From Papaver somniferum (lineage: Eukaryota > Streptophyta > Magnoliopsida > Ranunculales > Papaveraceae): a DNA stretch of 64,000 bases. The notes under the pieces are model-generated. The model did no database searches and was not told the origin of the DNA. It was given only the letters and a program-made list of their open reading frames with translations. Each line of letters starts with the position of its first letter. Within the stretch, counting starts at the first letter, position 1. The position numbers and the translations under genes were made by a program. Shown here in pieces: positions 44,903 to 57,183 of this stretch. The stretch lies in NCBI RefSeq assembly GCF_003573695.1, contig NC_039365.1, positions 85,353,089-85,417,088 of the forward strand, written 5' to 3'.

Positions 44903-46310
44903 TGTCCACAATAATATGCAACACGCCATCAAATGAGTGATTTCACTCTCCCAATCTTAAGGTGAGTGAGCAAGACCCAAAACACAATTCTAGCATATTA
45001 TCAGTTGGTCTGATCTTGATGATCAAACTCCAAGTAATGCAAGCTGTTGTGGTTGCCAAAAGATTTTTGTATCAGGGACACTAGGACATAAAATTTGTAC
45101 ACATTAGTAGCTGCGGATTTTCACCATTCCATTCTGTAACTAAAACAGGATTCATGTTTGCGAGGAATCTTTTTTTTTTGAGAAAGTGTGGAGGAGAATA
45201 TGGAATAACTATTTTGTTGTACTTCTAAATGTACAGACAGTTGTAATCTAATGTAAGTTAGAGGTAGTGTGGTGGTGTTTATTAGCTTCATTGGGAATGA
45301 TTTTCAACTGCTGGCGCATATTTAGGGTACTCAAAGCAGAAGAATGTTGAAATACATGCTTAATTGCTTGGAGACATTATTATGATAATAAATTTTTTCC
45401 GAATCTACCCATATTAATAACTTCCTAAAAATTTAAAATACCTATTTTTTTAGTTTCTATATTTAGTGTAAATTACGGATCCCATTGTAATTTACTTGGG
45501 ATAGAATATTTATCCTTCATGGAGTGGATTTAAAAATTAGATTAATTATCCATTTACTGATTTCAATGAATCATAATGGTATGGTATGATTCCAAAGCAA
45601 AGGCAAATTAGTGAGAATTTAGGAAAAATATCAAAACACTCATCTATTTTGGAACATAAAAAAAACCCTAAAACATCAAGTAAAATGGAACGAAAGGAGT
45701 ATATGATGTGATATATATTACCCATCGTTGTTTGGCTGAGGATCTCATATTCTCCACAATATTTTTTATTTTTATAAAACCCAAACGTCAATGAATTTAA
45801 AGATAATATTTATTTGGTTACAAAGCTCTACAATTTTATCAAAAATTTGTGCATTCCGAGATGTCAAATCTTAAACTGATTTTCCAAGTAATAGATAATT
45901 GTGTCATATGTAAGACCGTGAAGCATTTTACGAAGATTTCGTTATTTTATCAAAAGTAAAAATAAAAATAAAATAAAATAATATTATCCAAACATTAACT
46001 TCAAATTCATTGTACTTTAGGTTTTATAAGAATTAGTGTCGAATAAGTGAAATAGTGTGACAAGAAGTCCAAATTTGTGTACCCCTCTAAAATCGGGATA
46101 CATATTCCGGCCATCGTTATTGGAATAGAAAATCTTTTTGGTTGGAAACTTAATTTTTCAACCAATTTTTACCCCAAAAAATAAGACTTTCGCTCTCTAC
46201 TTTGTTCTCTTTCCTTATGGTTTTGTACTTATACAGTCTAACGTCATTATCATACATCATTCGTAAAATGATCTTATTATTCCATATAATTGTTTTTTGT
46301 TAAATGATAA
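44903..46310 (+). other. 3' flank of the HEATR6-like gene, no further gene
   Basis: This stretch holds the 3' UTR and AT-rich intergenic sequence. An AATAAA at 45387-45392 is a candidate poly(A) signal. A minus-strand frame at 45546-45791 is low-complexity and not supported. I see no other feature before the copia LTR at 46311. Confidence 0.5.
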
Positions 46311-48895
46311 TGTTAGAGTATTGTTCAGTTGAACCCATCAAGCGTTGATATGTCAACGTTGATTATCATATTTTAGTTTCAAAACTCAAAGTTGCTTGAT
46401 TATATTACTAGAGTCAACTTCGTTAGGTTAGACTTGGAAGTCTAGAAATGTTGAGACATACAAGTATTACTCTGAAGACGTATCGACATCAACGAACACA
46501 TCATCATTCTACTTGAGGTTAGTAATAGAAGACTTGACTTGTTTCTATTTCTATCAACGTTACTTTCAAGTCGCTTAGATTGAAAATATAACATGTGAAG
46601 TTATATATATGAAACTCTAGTATTAGAGACTTGATCATCTTATTACGATCATAGTGTCAAGGAAGAATATACAAGTTGTTTCACAACTTTGGTATGTTGA
46701 ATTACGAAGTATAATGCCTATCTTTTGAACTTCGTAGCTGCGACATAGACAATATCTTGGTAACTTGTTACTAGATTGTGTAACGAACTTAGGATTGATT
46801 TCATGCCTAAAAAACTATGTTTGATTACATGAGTTTAAGGAAGTAGACGCACGAAACTTATTTCGTAGTTGAAAGAAATCAATGGATTGGTGGTCCGGTT
46901 CCTATTGGGGATCTATAGCAGGACTGATCTTTGTTCGGGGATTTCTAACAGGACCTATCCCTACCTATTGGGGATCTATAGTAGGACCGGTCCCCATGGG
47001 AAAACTGATTTCCGATATAGGAAAGTTCAAGATGTTGACATTGTGAGTAATTTGAACATGTGTACAAATCTTATATTTTATTGTTTAAAGATATTCCTTG
47101 ATACTCAAGGTGAGATCCAAAACTGATATATTTGAGAATCTTTTTGTTAAGATTTCCGAATGCATATGTTTTATTTTCCAGCAAGTAAAACTGAAAAGAC
47201 AAGGGTACCCAAATATACCTTAATCTAAAACTTTTCCACCTATAAGTCCTTTCTCCGAAACTGATTGTCTATGGACTAAGTCGAGACAATACAACCAATC
47301 GGTTCACACTTCGTGTGATCGTCTATGGATACGAGATCAAGACAATACAACAACGAAGTATGTTTACTTGATAAAAGGTTCGGATTTAACCAAACACAAA
47401 AGGATTACTTATCAAGTAAATAGGAATTAACGTTTGTGTAATTTACCTTAAATTATAATAAAAATAATTATAATTGCGGAAAATAAAAGTAAATGATACA
47501 ACAAGATTTTGTTAATGAGGAAACCGCAAATGCAGAAAAACCCCGGGACCTTGTCCAAAATTGAGTATTCTCAGGATTAAGCCGCTATAAAAAATCTAAA
47601 CCAACTTCGTATAGTTGAGACCAAGCAACTAAACCTATAGTTCACCTAGTTCCGCCTGTATCCCTGCGCCTCCAACTTGCAATAAGTCATGCACTTGTAA
47701 CAATTCCTTTGGTTCGTATTCCAAACAGTAAAGGAACAACAAATCTGTTTGGTATCAACTCTCTTCAACCAAGTGATATGAGTCGGGCAAAGACTCTTCT
47801 GTTTATCTCAATAAACTCATTCGTCAGGTTCTTAGATCTATCTTATTATCAACTACCGAAGTAATTGTTAAGATTTTGCAATCAATACTTTTAATCACAA
47901 AGAATTGTATTGATGCCGATCTACACAACTAATCAATCTAATCTACCACAAGGATAAACAGTAAAGGAACAACAAATACCTAAACAAGTGTTGCGCACAC
48001 CAAAGATTATGAATCCAAAATAAGAAATTTTCAAAGTCTTCTTTATCTTCAATTCTTCTTAGATCTTCAATAAACACCCGCACACAATCAACTTGAATCT
48101 CTTGTGATCAATCACGCACATAGAGGAGTCTATTAACAATGGATTATCACAAGACGTCTTTGGATCTACAAACAGTCTAAAGATCCCCGTCGAAACTTAG
48201 ATCTAGTTTGAGTGAATCTTATATCAGAAGAGAAGATTCTGAAGCATAAACAAACTAGGTGCAATCAAAGTTCAACCACCGTTAGTCAATCAAATCAATC
48301 GAAAACAAAAGATAAACCGTAATTATCTAGTTTCCCACCAATGGTACTAATAGAGCTTCTCAATCCCAAAGAAGACTTTAAACTGAGCGGTCGTAAGAGA
48401 TTTCGCCTAATTAGGTTACTCTACTCTCCGAATAGGTGGCTTCACCAGTACCAGCACAACTGAGATAGTTCTTGTTGTACGAGGATTAGTTTGCTCGAAA
48501 TGCAAACTTTCATATTTATAGACCAAGGAAGTTTGGACCAAGGAATTTCCAAAACCGAAAATATTCTCAAGATATGCAATATATTCCAGATTCGGTTTCC
48601 ATAATTCCTGGAAATGCTTTGTCCAAAATAATGACCGAAAATCTCTTGGAAAATCTCCAACTAGTAAATGCACATTACTAATTTTCATTTTCCTAAAATA
48701 AAATTAAAAACCTTAAATAAAATATTCTCAATTTATTTTATTCGCTCTGGGATTTTCTTCCTTTAGCTATTAAGGAATAACTTTGAACAATTAAAGATAA
48801 GCGTTACTGCACATATTCAAAGTATGTCGGCATCCTTACTTTGTAAGTCCTCTTTCATACTTACAATCTTGAAACCGATTTTCCACACTTCCAAA

Positions 48896-49081
48896 CAAGT
48901 TTAGAATTGGTTCATCTGACTTTCAAGAACTACGTGATTGATCAAGAACACTCAATCACAAATCATGGGTTTAACGGTTCTATCAAAACAAGTTTAGAAT
49001 TGGTTCATCTGACTTTCAAGAACTACGTGATTGATCAAGAACACTCAATCACAAATCATGGGTTTAACGGTTCTACCTCCA
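48896..49081. repeat. 93-bp tandem duplication in the nested LTR
   Basis: The block around 'caagtttagaattggttcat' is present twice with period 93 and almost no differences. The other copies of this LTR have a single unit, so it is a recent duplication. Confidence 0.88.
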
Positions 49082-49129
49082 TGTGAGTATTGTGCATAGT
49101 CACACTAGCTTTCCAAAATTCGGTTGACT

Positions 49130-49390
49130 AGGTACTAGGATCGGTTCCCCACATATATATGGTATCTAACTTGTACTTGCTGCACATGTCCATAGGATCG
49201 GTTCCCTTTGCCTAAAAACGTGTTGCACATGTCCATAGGATCGGTTCTCCTTTATGCTAAAAACTTGTTGCACCTCATACAAGGATCGATTCCCATTTGT
49301 GATAGGTTGCACCTCTTACTAGGATCGGTTCCCCTTTACCCAGAGTCGGTCATACCAATAACACAAAATCGATCATACCATCTCAGGTGA
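49130..49390 (-). repeat. GGATCGGTTCCC short repeat array in the nested LTR
   Basis: Five or six units of 'aggatcggttccc' are spaced by about 40-60 bp, with 'ttgcacatgtccat' or 'ttgcacctc' between them. It corresponds to the 14660-14980 array of the other LTR but with different unit sequence. Confidence 0.65.
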
Positions 49391-51618
49391 TTACTTAAGA
49401 TCGGTTTCACTAATAAAAGTCATACCAATACAAAAGTCAGGCCTTTGTGAATAGTTTTACGAATAACATAAACAAGTCATGAGCGCTTATACTAATCACA
49501 CGTATTGGTAGTTCAAAATATATGCAATGAATAACAATACCAATAATGCCTGGCGATTCTCTTTCGATTCACAAAACAAGTTCATGAATTTACTTCCTTA
49601 AAACAAATGTAAAACATTGTTTCCTAGGATGAAATCTTCACCTTATACCCATACATAATCACAATAGCATTCAAACGATTATGTCGATGTATTATATATA
49701 AAGTTTAATGGTTAAACAATAAACCTCGTATTGTATTCCTTAATACTATGTCTAACTAGAGTATAATCATTCATACTTCGCAGTTTTGTTTTCAATATGA
49801 ACGACTTGAAAGATACGTTTAGGGAATGAAACAGTTCAAGTCAAATATCACTAACCTCAAGTGGAAGGATGATGTTGTCGTTGTAGCTCCGTACTTCTTC
49901 ACTTCTTCAAGTCTTCGCAATAGTTGTAATGTCTCGTATCCTAATACTTTCAAGCTAACCTATACGAAGTTGACTCTAGTACATAATCAAGCGACTCTTA
50001 AATGAGTTTTGGCTCACTAAAATATGACAACCAAACTTGACATACCAACGCTTGGTGGGTTCAACCGAGCTATGCTCTAACAATAACATATCTCTGGAAG
50101 TTATATTAGTAAAGTATACTTGTATGCTATTTAATATTGAGTTGTATTCCAAGAGGAATTCGGTATTAGAGTTGCATATTGGTTGGAATTAGACAAAACC
50201 GAAGATGGGAATATATTGCATATCTTGAGAATATTTTCGGTTTTGGAAATTCCTTGGTGTCCAAACTACCTTGGTCTATAAATAGTAAAGTTGATTCTTC
50301 TTATAAACTTAAGTTGAGGCGGGCACTTCATTTTGTAGTCTATGTTGTAGCCGACTAATAGTATTACTTGTAATGATATATTAGAGAGAAGAGTAACCTA
50401 ATTAGGCGAAATCTCTTACATCCGTCTAGTTTAAAGACTTCTGTAGGAACAAGAAGCGTCTAGATAGTACAAGTTTGTGGGAAACTAGAATTTTCATTGT
50501 TATTTTAGTTTTCAATTATTTGATTGACTAACAGTTGTTAAACCTTGATTGCACCTAGTTTGTTTATTCTGAGAACCTTCTCTTCTGATATAAGGTCACT
50601 CAAACTAGATCAAGAATTAAAGGGAATTCAGATATGTTTTTAGATCTGACAATAGGCTTGTGATCATCATCTGTTAACATAGTCCATTATGTGCATGATC
50701 GATCATAAGGGAATCAAGTTTGTTTGTGCAGGTACTTTAAAGACAAGACGATTTCTTATTGGTTTCCTATCTTTGTGATTTAATTTGTGCACACACTTGA
50801 TCCGCTGGGATCCGACTAGGATTTATTTATATTTGATAGAAAATTGATTACTAGTTGTATAGATCGTCAAACTATCATTTGGTGGTATTCTCAGTATCCA
50901 AATCTGATAGTTTGTATACCTAGATCTGGTTATCTTGATAATCTAGATCTTGGTAGATCTTACTTAACAAAGGAGTTTATTATATTAAACAGAAGAGCCT
51001 TTGTTGAACTCAACCAAATCTCTGATTTAATTCTTGAGATTGATAGAGTGGTTACCGAACATATTAGTGCATTACTATTTCAGAAGACGATCCAAAGGAC
51101 TTGAGTGCTTGAAGTCTTCACATCGGCTAAGGAAACTTAAGATAGTGGACTCTATCTTAGGATTCATGTGCACCGTCCAGGTTGGTTATAGGTGCAGGGA
51201 TACTGAGGAAACTAGGTTACTAGGGGTAGATTACTTGGTCTTAACTATACGCAGTTGGTGGTGGTCTTTGTATAACTACTTAATTCCGAGAGTATTCAAA
51301 AATAGACTAGGTCCCCGGGTTTTTCTGCATTTGCGGTTTCATCGTTAACAAAATCTTGTTGCGTCTTTACTTTTGCTTTCCACAATTATATATATTGTTT
51401 TCAGTTATAATTTAAATTAGATTCACTGTACGTTAATCCAAATACTTAGGTTGATTATTATTTTAGGTTCGGTTTGGATACCTATTTTATATACCAAGTA
51501 TACACCTTTTTGTTGTCATCCTCTTGACAGTCTCTGTCTATATTAGATCACACAAGGTATCTGACTTAGAGTTTGATATCAAAAATATTGTGGTGTACTT
51601 GGTACCCTCGTCATTTCA

Positions 51619-51789
51619 ACCACTTCTACATTGTATACACCATGCGATTGCGGTTATTATTATATACAGGTTTTTCAAATCCAAGCAACCTTTGGCGTCG
51701 TGCGATTGTTTGGTTCTCTTAGCTGACATCCTTTACAACATAATAGTTGCTTCAACCTCAATGAAGACTTCTAACACCTATCTTACAGA
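51619..51789. other. Unassigned stretch between copia LTRs
   Basis: I see no motif. It may be truncated retroelement interior. Confidence 0.3.
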
Positions 51790-53382
51790 CACTCCCATTT
51801 AATTTCCCTTTTGATGTGTTTCAATATAGGTTTGGAAATCTATTTGCAGTAGACAAAGTCCAGCAAAGCTGACGGATCCATAAAACTTATACTATGTTAA
51901 CATAGAATTCTAGATCATTAAACACCTCTCATGAATAATCCAAACAAATTAAAGAAAAGTTTATTTATCTATCTTGAAGAATCAAAAGTCTAAGACGAAT
52001 GAAACTTTGTTATTTCTATCTATCTTGTTCATGATCTAAAGTACATGAACTTCAATAACCAGTAGAACAAGATCTGGATACAAGAACTATCAGGTAAAAA
52101 GATGGTCCGATCGGGCTTCAAAAATACCTAAGTGAAGTCTTCAAAGTCATAACCTAGAATACAGTTCTATGAAGAACCTAAGTTATAAAGGATGATTCTA
52201 GCTTTGCAACTAGGTCATAAAAGTGTCAGGGATTGAGAAATCCTGTTGCAAAAGTCTCTCTATTTTTATATTTTTAAGGCTACAAAAAGATTTAAATTCA
52301 AGATAAGGTTAGCTTGATATCCAAGCAAATACTTTTTCATTTTAGATGAAATTCTTATTAGGAATTCATGTAAGTATGTGAAAAATCCTCCTTAAATTTA
52401 CTCAAAAGAATATGTACTATGATCCATCTACGGAACCGTGCACAATAATAGTCCATAACAACAAATACTCTTTTGAACTTACAAGAACTTAGTGATATCC
52501 AGTAACATTCAAAACTAAACAATAATCCACAATCCCAAAGTGATTGTGAGAATATATTTGTCTTAGAAGTATCTATGAGATAGCAAAAGCGAACACAGTC
52601 ATATAGAATAGTTTGTTACCTTAAGCTAAACTTGAATGTATAGGTTTGCAAACCTCTATCAGTTGGCGAGGTCAGCACGTAGGGGTTTGCAAACCTATGC
52701 CAGTCCGCAAAGTTAGATGGTAGGGGTTTGCAAACCTATCTACCTCATTCCCAAACCAAAATGTAAAGGGATCGCAAACCTCTACAGTTCGCAGAATTCA
52801 GACTAACTTGGTAATACATACAAGTGTGTGTACCTTATGCAAAGCAGTTCGACATCTCTCATAATTGAATTTGAAACACTCCCAATAGCCATAGACAATA
52901 TGCACTATTGTTTGGGAAATTTCCAAATAATCAACTTGAAACAAAAAGAGTTTGTGAATAATAAACTGTTCTAACCAAGATTGCTAAGGGTCTATGAACA
53001 TCCATTGCTCGAATCATGTTTCGAGAGTTTGACCAAGACAATCTTGAACTCGAAATTTCTTCTTTTGAGATATTGAATCTACTAAAATTATATGACATAG
53101 TCTCATTAGATAGAATGGCATATGCCATGAGTAAATAGAATAAGTCAGTCTTCACATTCCTATTTGTTGATGAAGTTATCGCAAATTTCTTCGTTTTTTC
53201 TTCCATCTTCAATCTTCGAGGGTTAGTCAGTGAATGTCTAATACTCAACTATCATACTTTAATCTTAGCCCAAGACTTGACTTTAAATACTAGAAATCAA
53301 GATATAGTTTTGTACATTTAATATTGAAAACAAGCTTGAGATAACAAAACTTGCGAGTTCCACCTAGGGATGTTCTAACACA
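51790..53382 (-). mobile_element. Copia (Tork-type) LTR, different family, minus strand
   Basis: The minus strand begins TGTTAGAACATCCCTAGGTG at 53382, the TGTTAGA start shared by many Tork LTRs. The body has typical Tork-LTR words ('ctaagtgaagtcttcaaagt' near 52128). The low-coordinate boundary is uncertain. No interior or partner LTR is in the window. The minus-strand frame 52931-53248 is LTR sequence, not a gene. Confidence 0.6.
52642..52780. repeat. 41-bp tandem array with palindromic GGTTTGCAAACC cores
   Basis: The 12-base perfect palindrome GGTTTGCAAACC recurs at 52643, 52684 and 52725 (period exactly 41), with a decayed fourth copy (ggatcgcaaacc) at 52769. It lies inside a copia LTR and is therefore probably a U3 regulatory array. 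Confidence 0.85.
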
Positions 53383-53383
53383 C

Positions 53384-54063
53384 TCAATACAGACCCATTT
53401 GCTTGTGTAATTTTTGTAACAACATCATATCTAGAATTTTAGTCAATAGATTAAACCCCTTATGGATGGTTTTATCTCTCAGAATCAGAGTGCTTTTGTT
53501 CCTAAAAGGAGTATATCTGATAATATACTCCTTGCTAATGAAGTTGTTTTTTCTATTAACCATCATGAGGGTAAGGAAGGTATAGTTTCTACAAAGCTTG
53601 ACATATCAAAGGCTTATGATAATAGTGGAGTTTTTTGGAAAAGGTCCTCAGACATCTGGCGAGTATAAACACGGGATATTGTTAATTATACAATGCCTTC
53701 CTACAGATTCTTTTTATGTCCTCATTGATGGTATCCCAACTGGTTTGATAAAACCCAAAAAGGGGTCTTATACAAGGAGAACTTTTATCTCCTTATCTCT
53801 ATATATTGTGTTCTGAAGCTTTGTACTCTTACATTGATAAGTTGACAAGACTCGATCTTGTTCAAGGGGTCAATATTTATAGAAATTCTCCAGTTATCAC
53901 CCACCCGCATTTTGCTGATAACTGTTTACTTTTCTCAAAGGCTACAACGCATGATTTTCAAAATATCAAGAATTATCTTCAGAAATATTGTTGTGCTTCT
54001 GTGAAAGAAATAAATTTTGATAAGTTTAGTATTCTTTTTAGTAAAGATACTCCCAATACCTAA
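53384..54063 (+). pseudogene. L1-type LINE reverse transcriptase fragment 1
   Basis: Pieces in shifting frames match the plant L1 reverse transcriptase in order. First is QNQSAFVPKRSISDNILLANE (positions 53480-53540), then STKLDISKAYD (domain A, with the first catalytic Asp). A later piece has HFADNCLLF, where the active-site pair of F/YADD is changed to ADN. The final part (YLQKYCCASVKEINFDKFSILFS) is the thumb-proximal region. Stops and frameshifts lie between pieces. It is truncated at both ends and non-functional. Confidence 0.85.
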
Positions 54064-54074
54064 GTTGTCCAAAA

Positions 54075-55214
54075 CCATATGGGTTTACCCTGATTTATTC
54101 TTCAAGAAAATATGGAAAAATTTTGGAGATGAAGTTACCAAGTTAGTTCACACTATATTTCTTATAAGACAAATACCAGATACTCTGAACCACACAAACA
54201 TTATGTTGATTCCAAAATATAAAACTCCTAGAGCTGTTGAAGATTGTATACCAATATCTTTGAATAAATATTTTATATAAAGTAGTATCAAAGATTATTT
54301 CAGATAAATTGAAGTCTCATTTGATCTCTTGGTCCCCGAATGCTTTTGTATAGGTAAGACATATTACTGACAACATAGTGATAGCGAAGGAATTATTGCA
54401 TTCTATGAAGAAGTATGAATTTAACGAAGGTTATTTTGCATTGAAGTTAACTGTTTCTTTTTCTTTTGAAACATATGTGGCAAGTACTTGGTCAGGGTCA
54501 TGCATTGCATTTCTTCAGTCAGTTTCTCTATTTCGAATGGTGCCTCAAAAGGCTTCTTTTAGAGAGAAAGTGGTATCATAAAGGGTTGTCCATTATCTCC
54601 ATATTTATTTATTATTTATTCTCAAGGGTTATCTTTGTTAGAGATAGTATGAAGAATAGATTTACATCAAGTGTTAAAAATTAACAGATGGGATCTTGTG
54701 ATCCCTTATTTTTATGTTTCCAGATGACTTATTTTTCTTTGGAAAAAATGACAGGATAAATGTTGCTAACTTAAAAAAGTTGATACAAAAACATTCCGAA
54801 TGGTCTGGTTAGAAAATCAATTTAAACAAGTATGTTGTTATCATTTTGGTGGGGGTGTGGAAGATTTTAGTGGTGTAAGAGAGATGAAAAAGGACGAGAA
54901 GTACTTAGGAATTTTTTCTTTACTTGTAGATTCAAGAATTCAAAGATACGATTTTTTGATTGAAAAGTTTAGAACTAGATTATTTGGATGGAAACAAGAT
55001 TTTTTCCTAACTGCAGGAAATACTGTTTTATCAAAGACTATACTATCTTCTATTGCATTTGTCTTTTTTGGTACATGTTTACTTCGTAAAAAAGTGTTGC
55101 ACATAATTTTTAAAATCCAGTGTTCATTTTGGTGGGGGATAAATGGATATTAAGAAATTACATGTTACATATAGGGAAAAATTCGTAAAGCAAAAGAAGA
55201 TGGAGGTTTGGGCA
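54075..55214 (+). pseudogene. L1-type LINE reverse transcriptase fragment 2, cut by the Athila LTR
   Basis: This begins upstream of fragment 1 in the protein: FFKKIWKNFGDEV, then LNHTNIMLIPKYKTP and VEDCIPISL (start of the RT domain). It then runs past an FPDD version of the catalytic motif (about 54720) to NLKKLI...INLNK, YLGIFSLLVDSR and an IRKAKEDGGLG-like piece. The Athila LTR starts (55215) exactly there, so the LINE was interrupted by that insertion and may continue beyond the window. Many stops are present. It is a second L1 copy in the same orientation, not a continuation of fragment 1. Confidence 0.82.
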
Positions 55215-57160
55215 TGATAGGTGTCTAAAACACCTTGATTTTTATCGATTTTTTTATGCTTTCTTTGCTAAGTTTTCTTGTAAATTATGTATTTTATGTT
55301 TGATTTTGAGTTTTAGGTACTTTGGAGCAAAAGAAGAAGAAACGTCGCTTAAAAGGGGCTAAAGTGTCATTTCATGCGCAACTGCTGTTGGAGGCGACTT
55401 ATTTCTCATTATTTACTTTTTTTCTATCTGAAAGGCATGTCGGCTTTAGTGATGCAATGTCTGAAAAACATGACAGCCTTAGTGATGTATAAAAATTGAA
55501 GAAAAGAGGTGAATATGAGAGGTAAGAGATGGTTGATCGAGAAAATACTAAAAGCACCCCCAGAAATGTCCCAGAAAAGTTGATAAAGTCACCCAAGAGT
55601 TCTTCACTATATACAACCCAAAAGTTATCTTTATACCCCACAAATTGCTATTCACACACCTAGAAAGTGTTATTTGCACCCCAAGAAATTGCTAAATGTA
55701 CCCCAAATTGCTAAAAGGACACTGCTGATGGTTAAGGGGAGGCCATCTTCTTCGTTTGAAATTCTCAGTTTGCCGAGAAATTTTTGTTCTTCACGGCAAA
55801 ATTGGGGCTCAAGTTCTGAAGGTGTTTCCATGGGATTCAATGTCTAAAATCAAATGGGTTTGTTCATAGGACCTAAACGGAGATGGTATGGGTCTTTGTA
55901 TCGATCATAATTGGCTGTAAACATCGATTTGGAGAATCAGCAGGTTCTCGGGTTTATCTTCATACAGAAACTCTGTTAAGAAATTGGACGAGTTCGACCG
56001 AGACTGTATAACTGGATTTGGTTTATTTGGGCCTGTTTGGATCAGAAAGGACTGGTAAGTCCTTTAGACTCGGTCAAATTGGGATGCATGATCGGGTTTT
56101 GATAAAACAGGGAAAAGGTTATTTCTCGGGTTCCTGCGCTGCTGTAATTGGAAGTTCTACGGTCTGGTTACATTGTTACCAAATTAACAAGGATAATGAC
56201 GTGTATTAGAGATAAAAGAAGAAGCAAATCTCGGTATAATTGGAATGTTTCCATGAAACAGGGAGGTGGAAAAAAATCCATAGCTTGTCGTGGAGGAAAA
56301 GTAGAGATTTTCTTGAAGAAATTTAGGGTTTTGTGGTGTATATATAGACTGGGATAGAGTCAGAGTCGACATACGTAGATCCTGGGAAGAATAGTTAGCT
56401 AGAATCGAGAGAAACCAAAGTTCTAAAAAGTTTACCTTCTGCATCTTGAAGAGCACGAAGAACATAAGCCTAGTATATACAGTCGCAAAACAATATCGTT
56501 AATCAACAGCAGAAGCCATCTATAGTACTCTGTTTGGTAGCGAAAGAATTTTAGCAACCAAAGAAGCTGCTCAACTCAGTAGCTAAAGATCTTTAGTGAT
56601 TGCAGAATCATTGTAAGCTTATTTATATCTTTTTGAATACAATGAATAATCAATTTTTCTCCAATTCTCGATCTATGAGTAGATAAATTTCTTTTCTAGG
56701 GTTTTGGAGGAAACTATTTTTGATGAGTGAATTTTAGTAATTATTTTCTTTGACAATAAATACTCCATCTTTGTGTTTTTAATTGATTAAAAATTCTCTC
56801 TTCTTTACATGCTTCATAATAATTGTCTTGGGTACCGATCTTTTACAAGAAAAGGAGGATTTTGCCTTAGAATAGTGACAAGAGTCATAAAAAAAGAGCT
56901 TGTAACGTTTTATCTTCCAAAACATGAGATTAGGTTCGAAATTGTTTTGAGTAAAATAGGAGTAATTTGTCAAAGAAACAATTATTGAGTTTACAAATAT
57001 TGGAAGTAGTGGAATTCAAAACCCTAGAATATTCTCTCCTTGGTAAACAAAAATCAAATTTAATTAGTTTATCTTAGTATTTTCTTTAGTTAATCTTAAA
57101 CCAAATATTCAAAACAGTCCGAGAATCGAACCTATACTTATCACTTGTAAAACTACATCA
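55215..57160 (+). mobile_element. 5' LTR of the Athila element
   Basis: The 1946-bp LTR starts TGATAGGTGTCTAAAACACC and ends AACTACATCA. TATATATAG at 56339-56347 is the likely TATA box. It is unrelated in sequence to the 3050-4984 LTR, so it is a different family. No gene lies within it. Confidence 0.85.
56339..56346 (+). promoter_or_regulatory. TATA box of the Athila LTR
   Basis: TATATATA, about 1125 bp into the LTR, is followed by gactgggatagag. This is the only convincing TATA-like site before the LTR end in the expected third quarter. Confidence 0.45.
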
Positions 57161-57165
57161 GTTTT

Positions 57166-57183
57166 TGGCGCCGCCGACGCGGA
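57166..57183 (+). promoter_or_regulatory. Primer-binding site of the Athila element
   Basis: TGGCGCCGCCGACGCGGA lies six bases after the LTR end. It is a variant of the tRNA-Asp site at 4991, with changes in its middle. Confidence 0.75.

Larger units (their letters stand above)
47192..50082 (-). mobile_element. Nested solo copia LTR, inverted
   Basis: On the minus strand it starts TGTTAGAGCATAGCTC (50082) and ends GGTACCCTTGTCTTTTCA (47192), a complete 2891-bp LTR. Flanks AAAAC (47187-47191) and ATAAC (50083-50087) are a 5-bp target duplication with one change. There is no interior, so it is a solo LTR. The minus-strand TATAAATA is at 48513-48520. Because it is inverted inside a relative, the locus forms a large imperfect inverted repeat. 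Confidence 0.88.
46311..51618 (+). mobile_element. Copia LTR (Tork-type), split by an inverted LTR of the same family
   Basis: The outer LTR is 46311-47191 plus 50083-51618 (about 2.4 kb). It starts TGTTAGAGTA and ends CTCGTCATTTCA, and is homologous to 14002-16738 across both parts. The junction is clean: 'gcaagtaaaac' joins 'atatctctgg' once the insert is removed, as in the uninterrupted copy. The flanks GATAA and ACCAC do not match, so this may be a rearranged or truncated LTR rather than a simple solo LTR. A TATAAATA box lies at 50277-50284. Confidence 0.8.

Noticed and set aside
46311..51618. Full-length copia element with two LTRs in direct orientation
   Set aside because: The inner copy is inverted and complete, and there is no primer site, gag or pol between the pieces.
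52642..52780. Regular palindromic repeats with constant spacing, CRISPR-like at first sight
   Set aside because: The spacers are themselves similar and the array is within a plant copia LTR. There are only three good units and no cas genes.
52931..53248. Minus-strand 105-codon frame with a Lys-rich start
   Set aside because: It is part of the LTR that begins TGTTAGAAC at 53382; its start lies within U3/R-type sequence.
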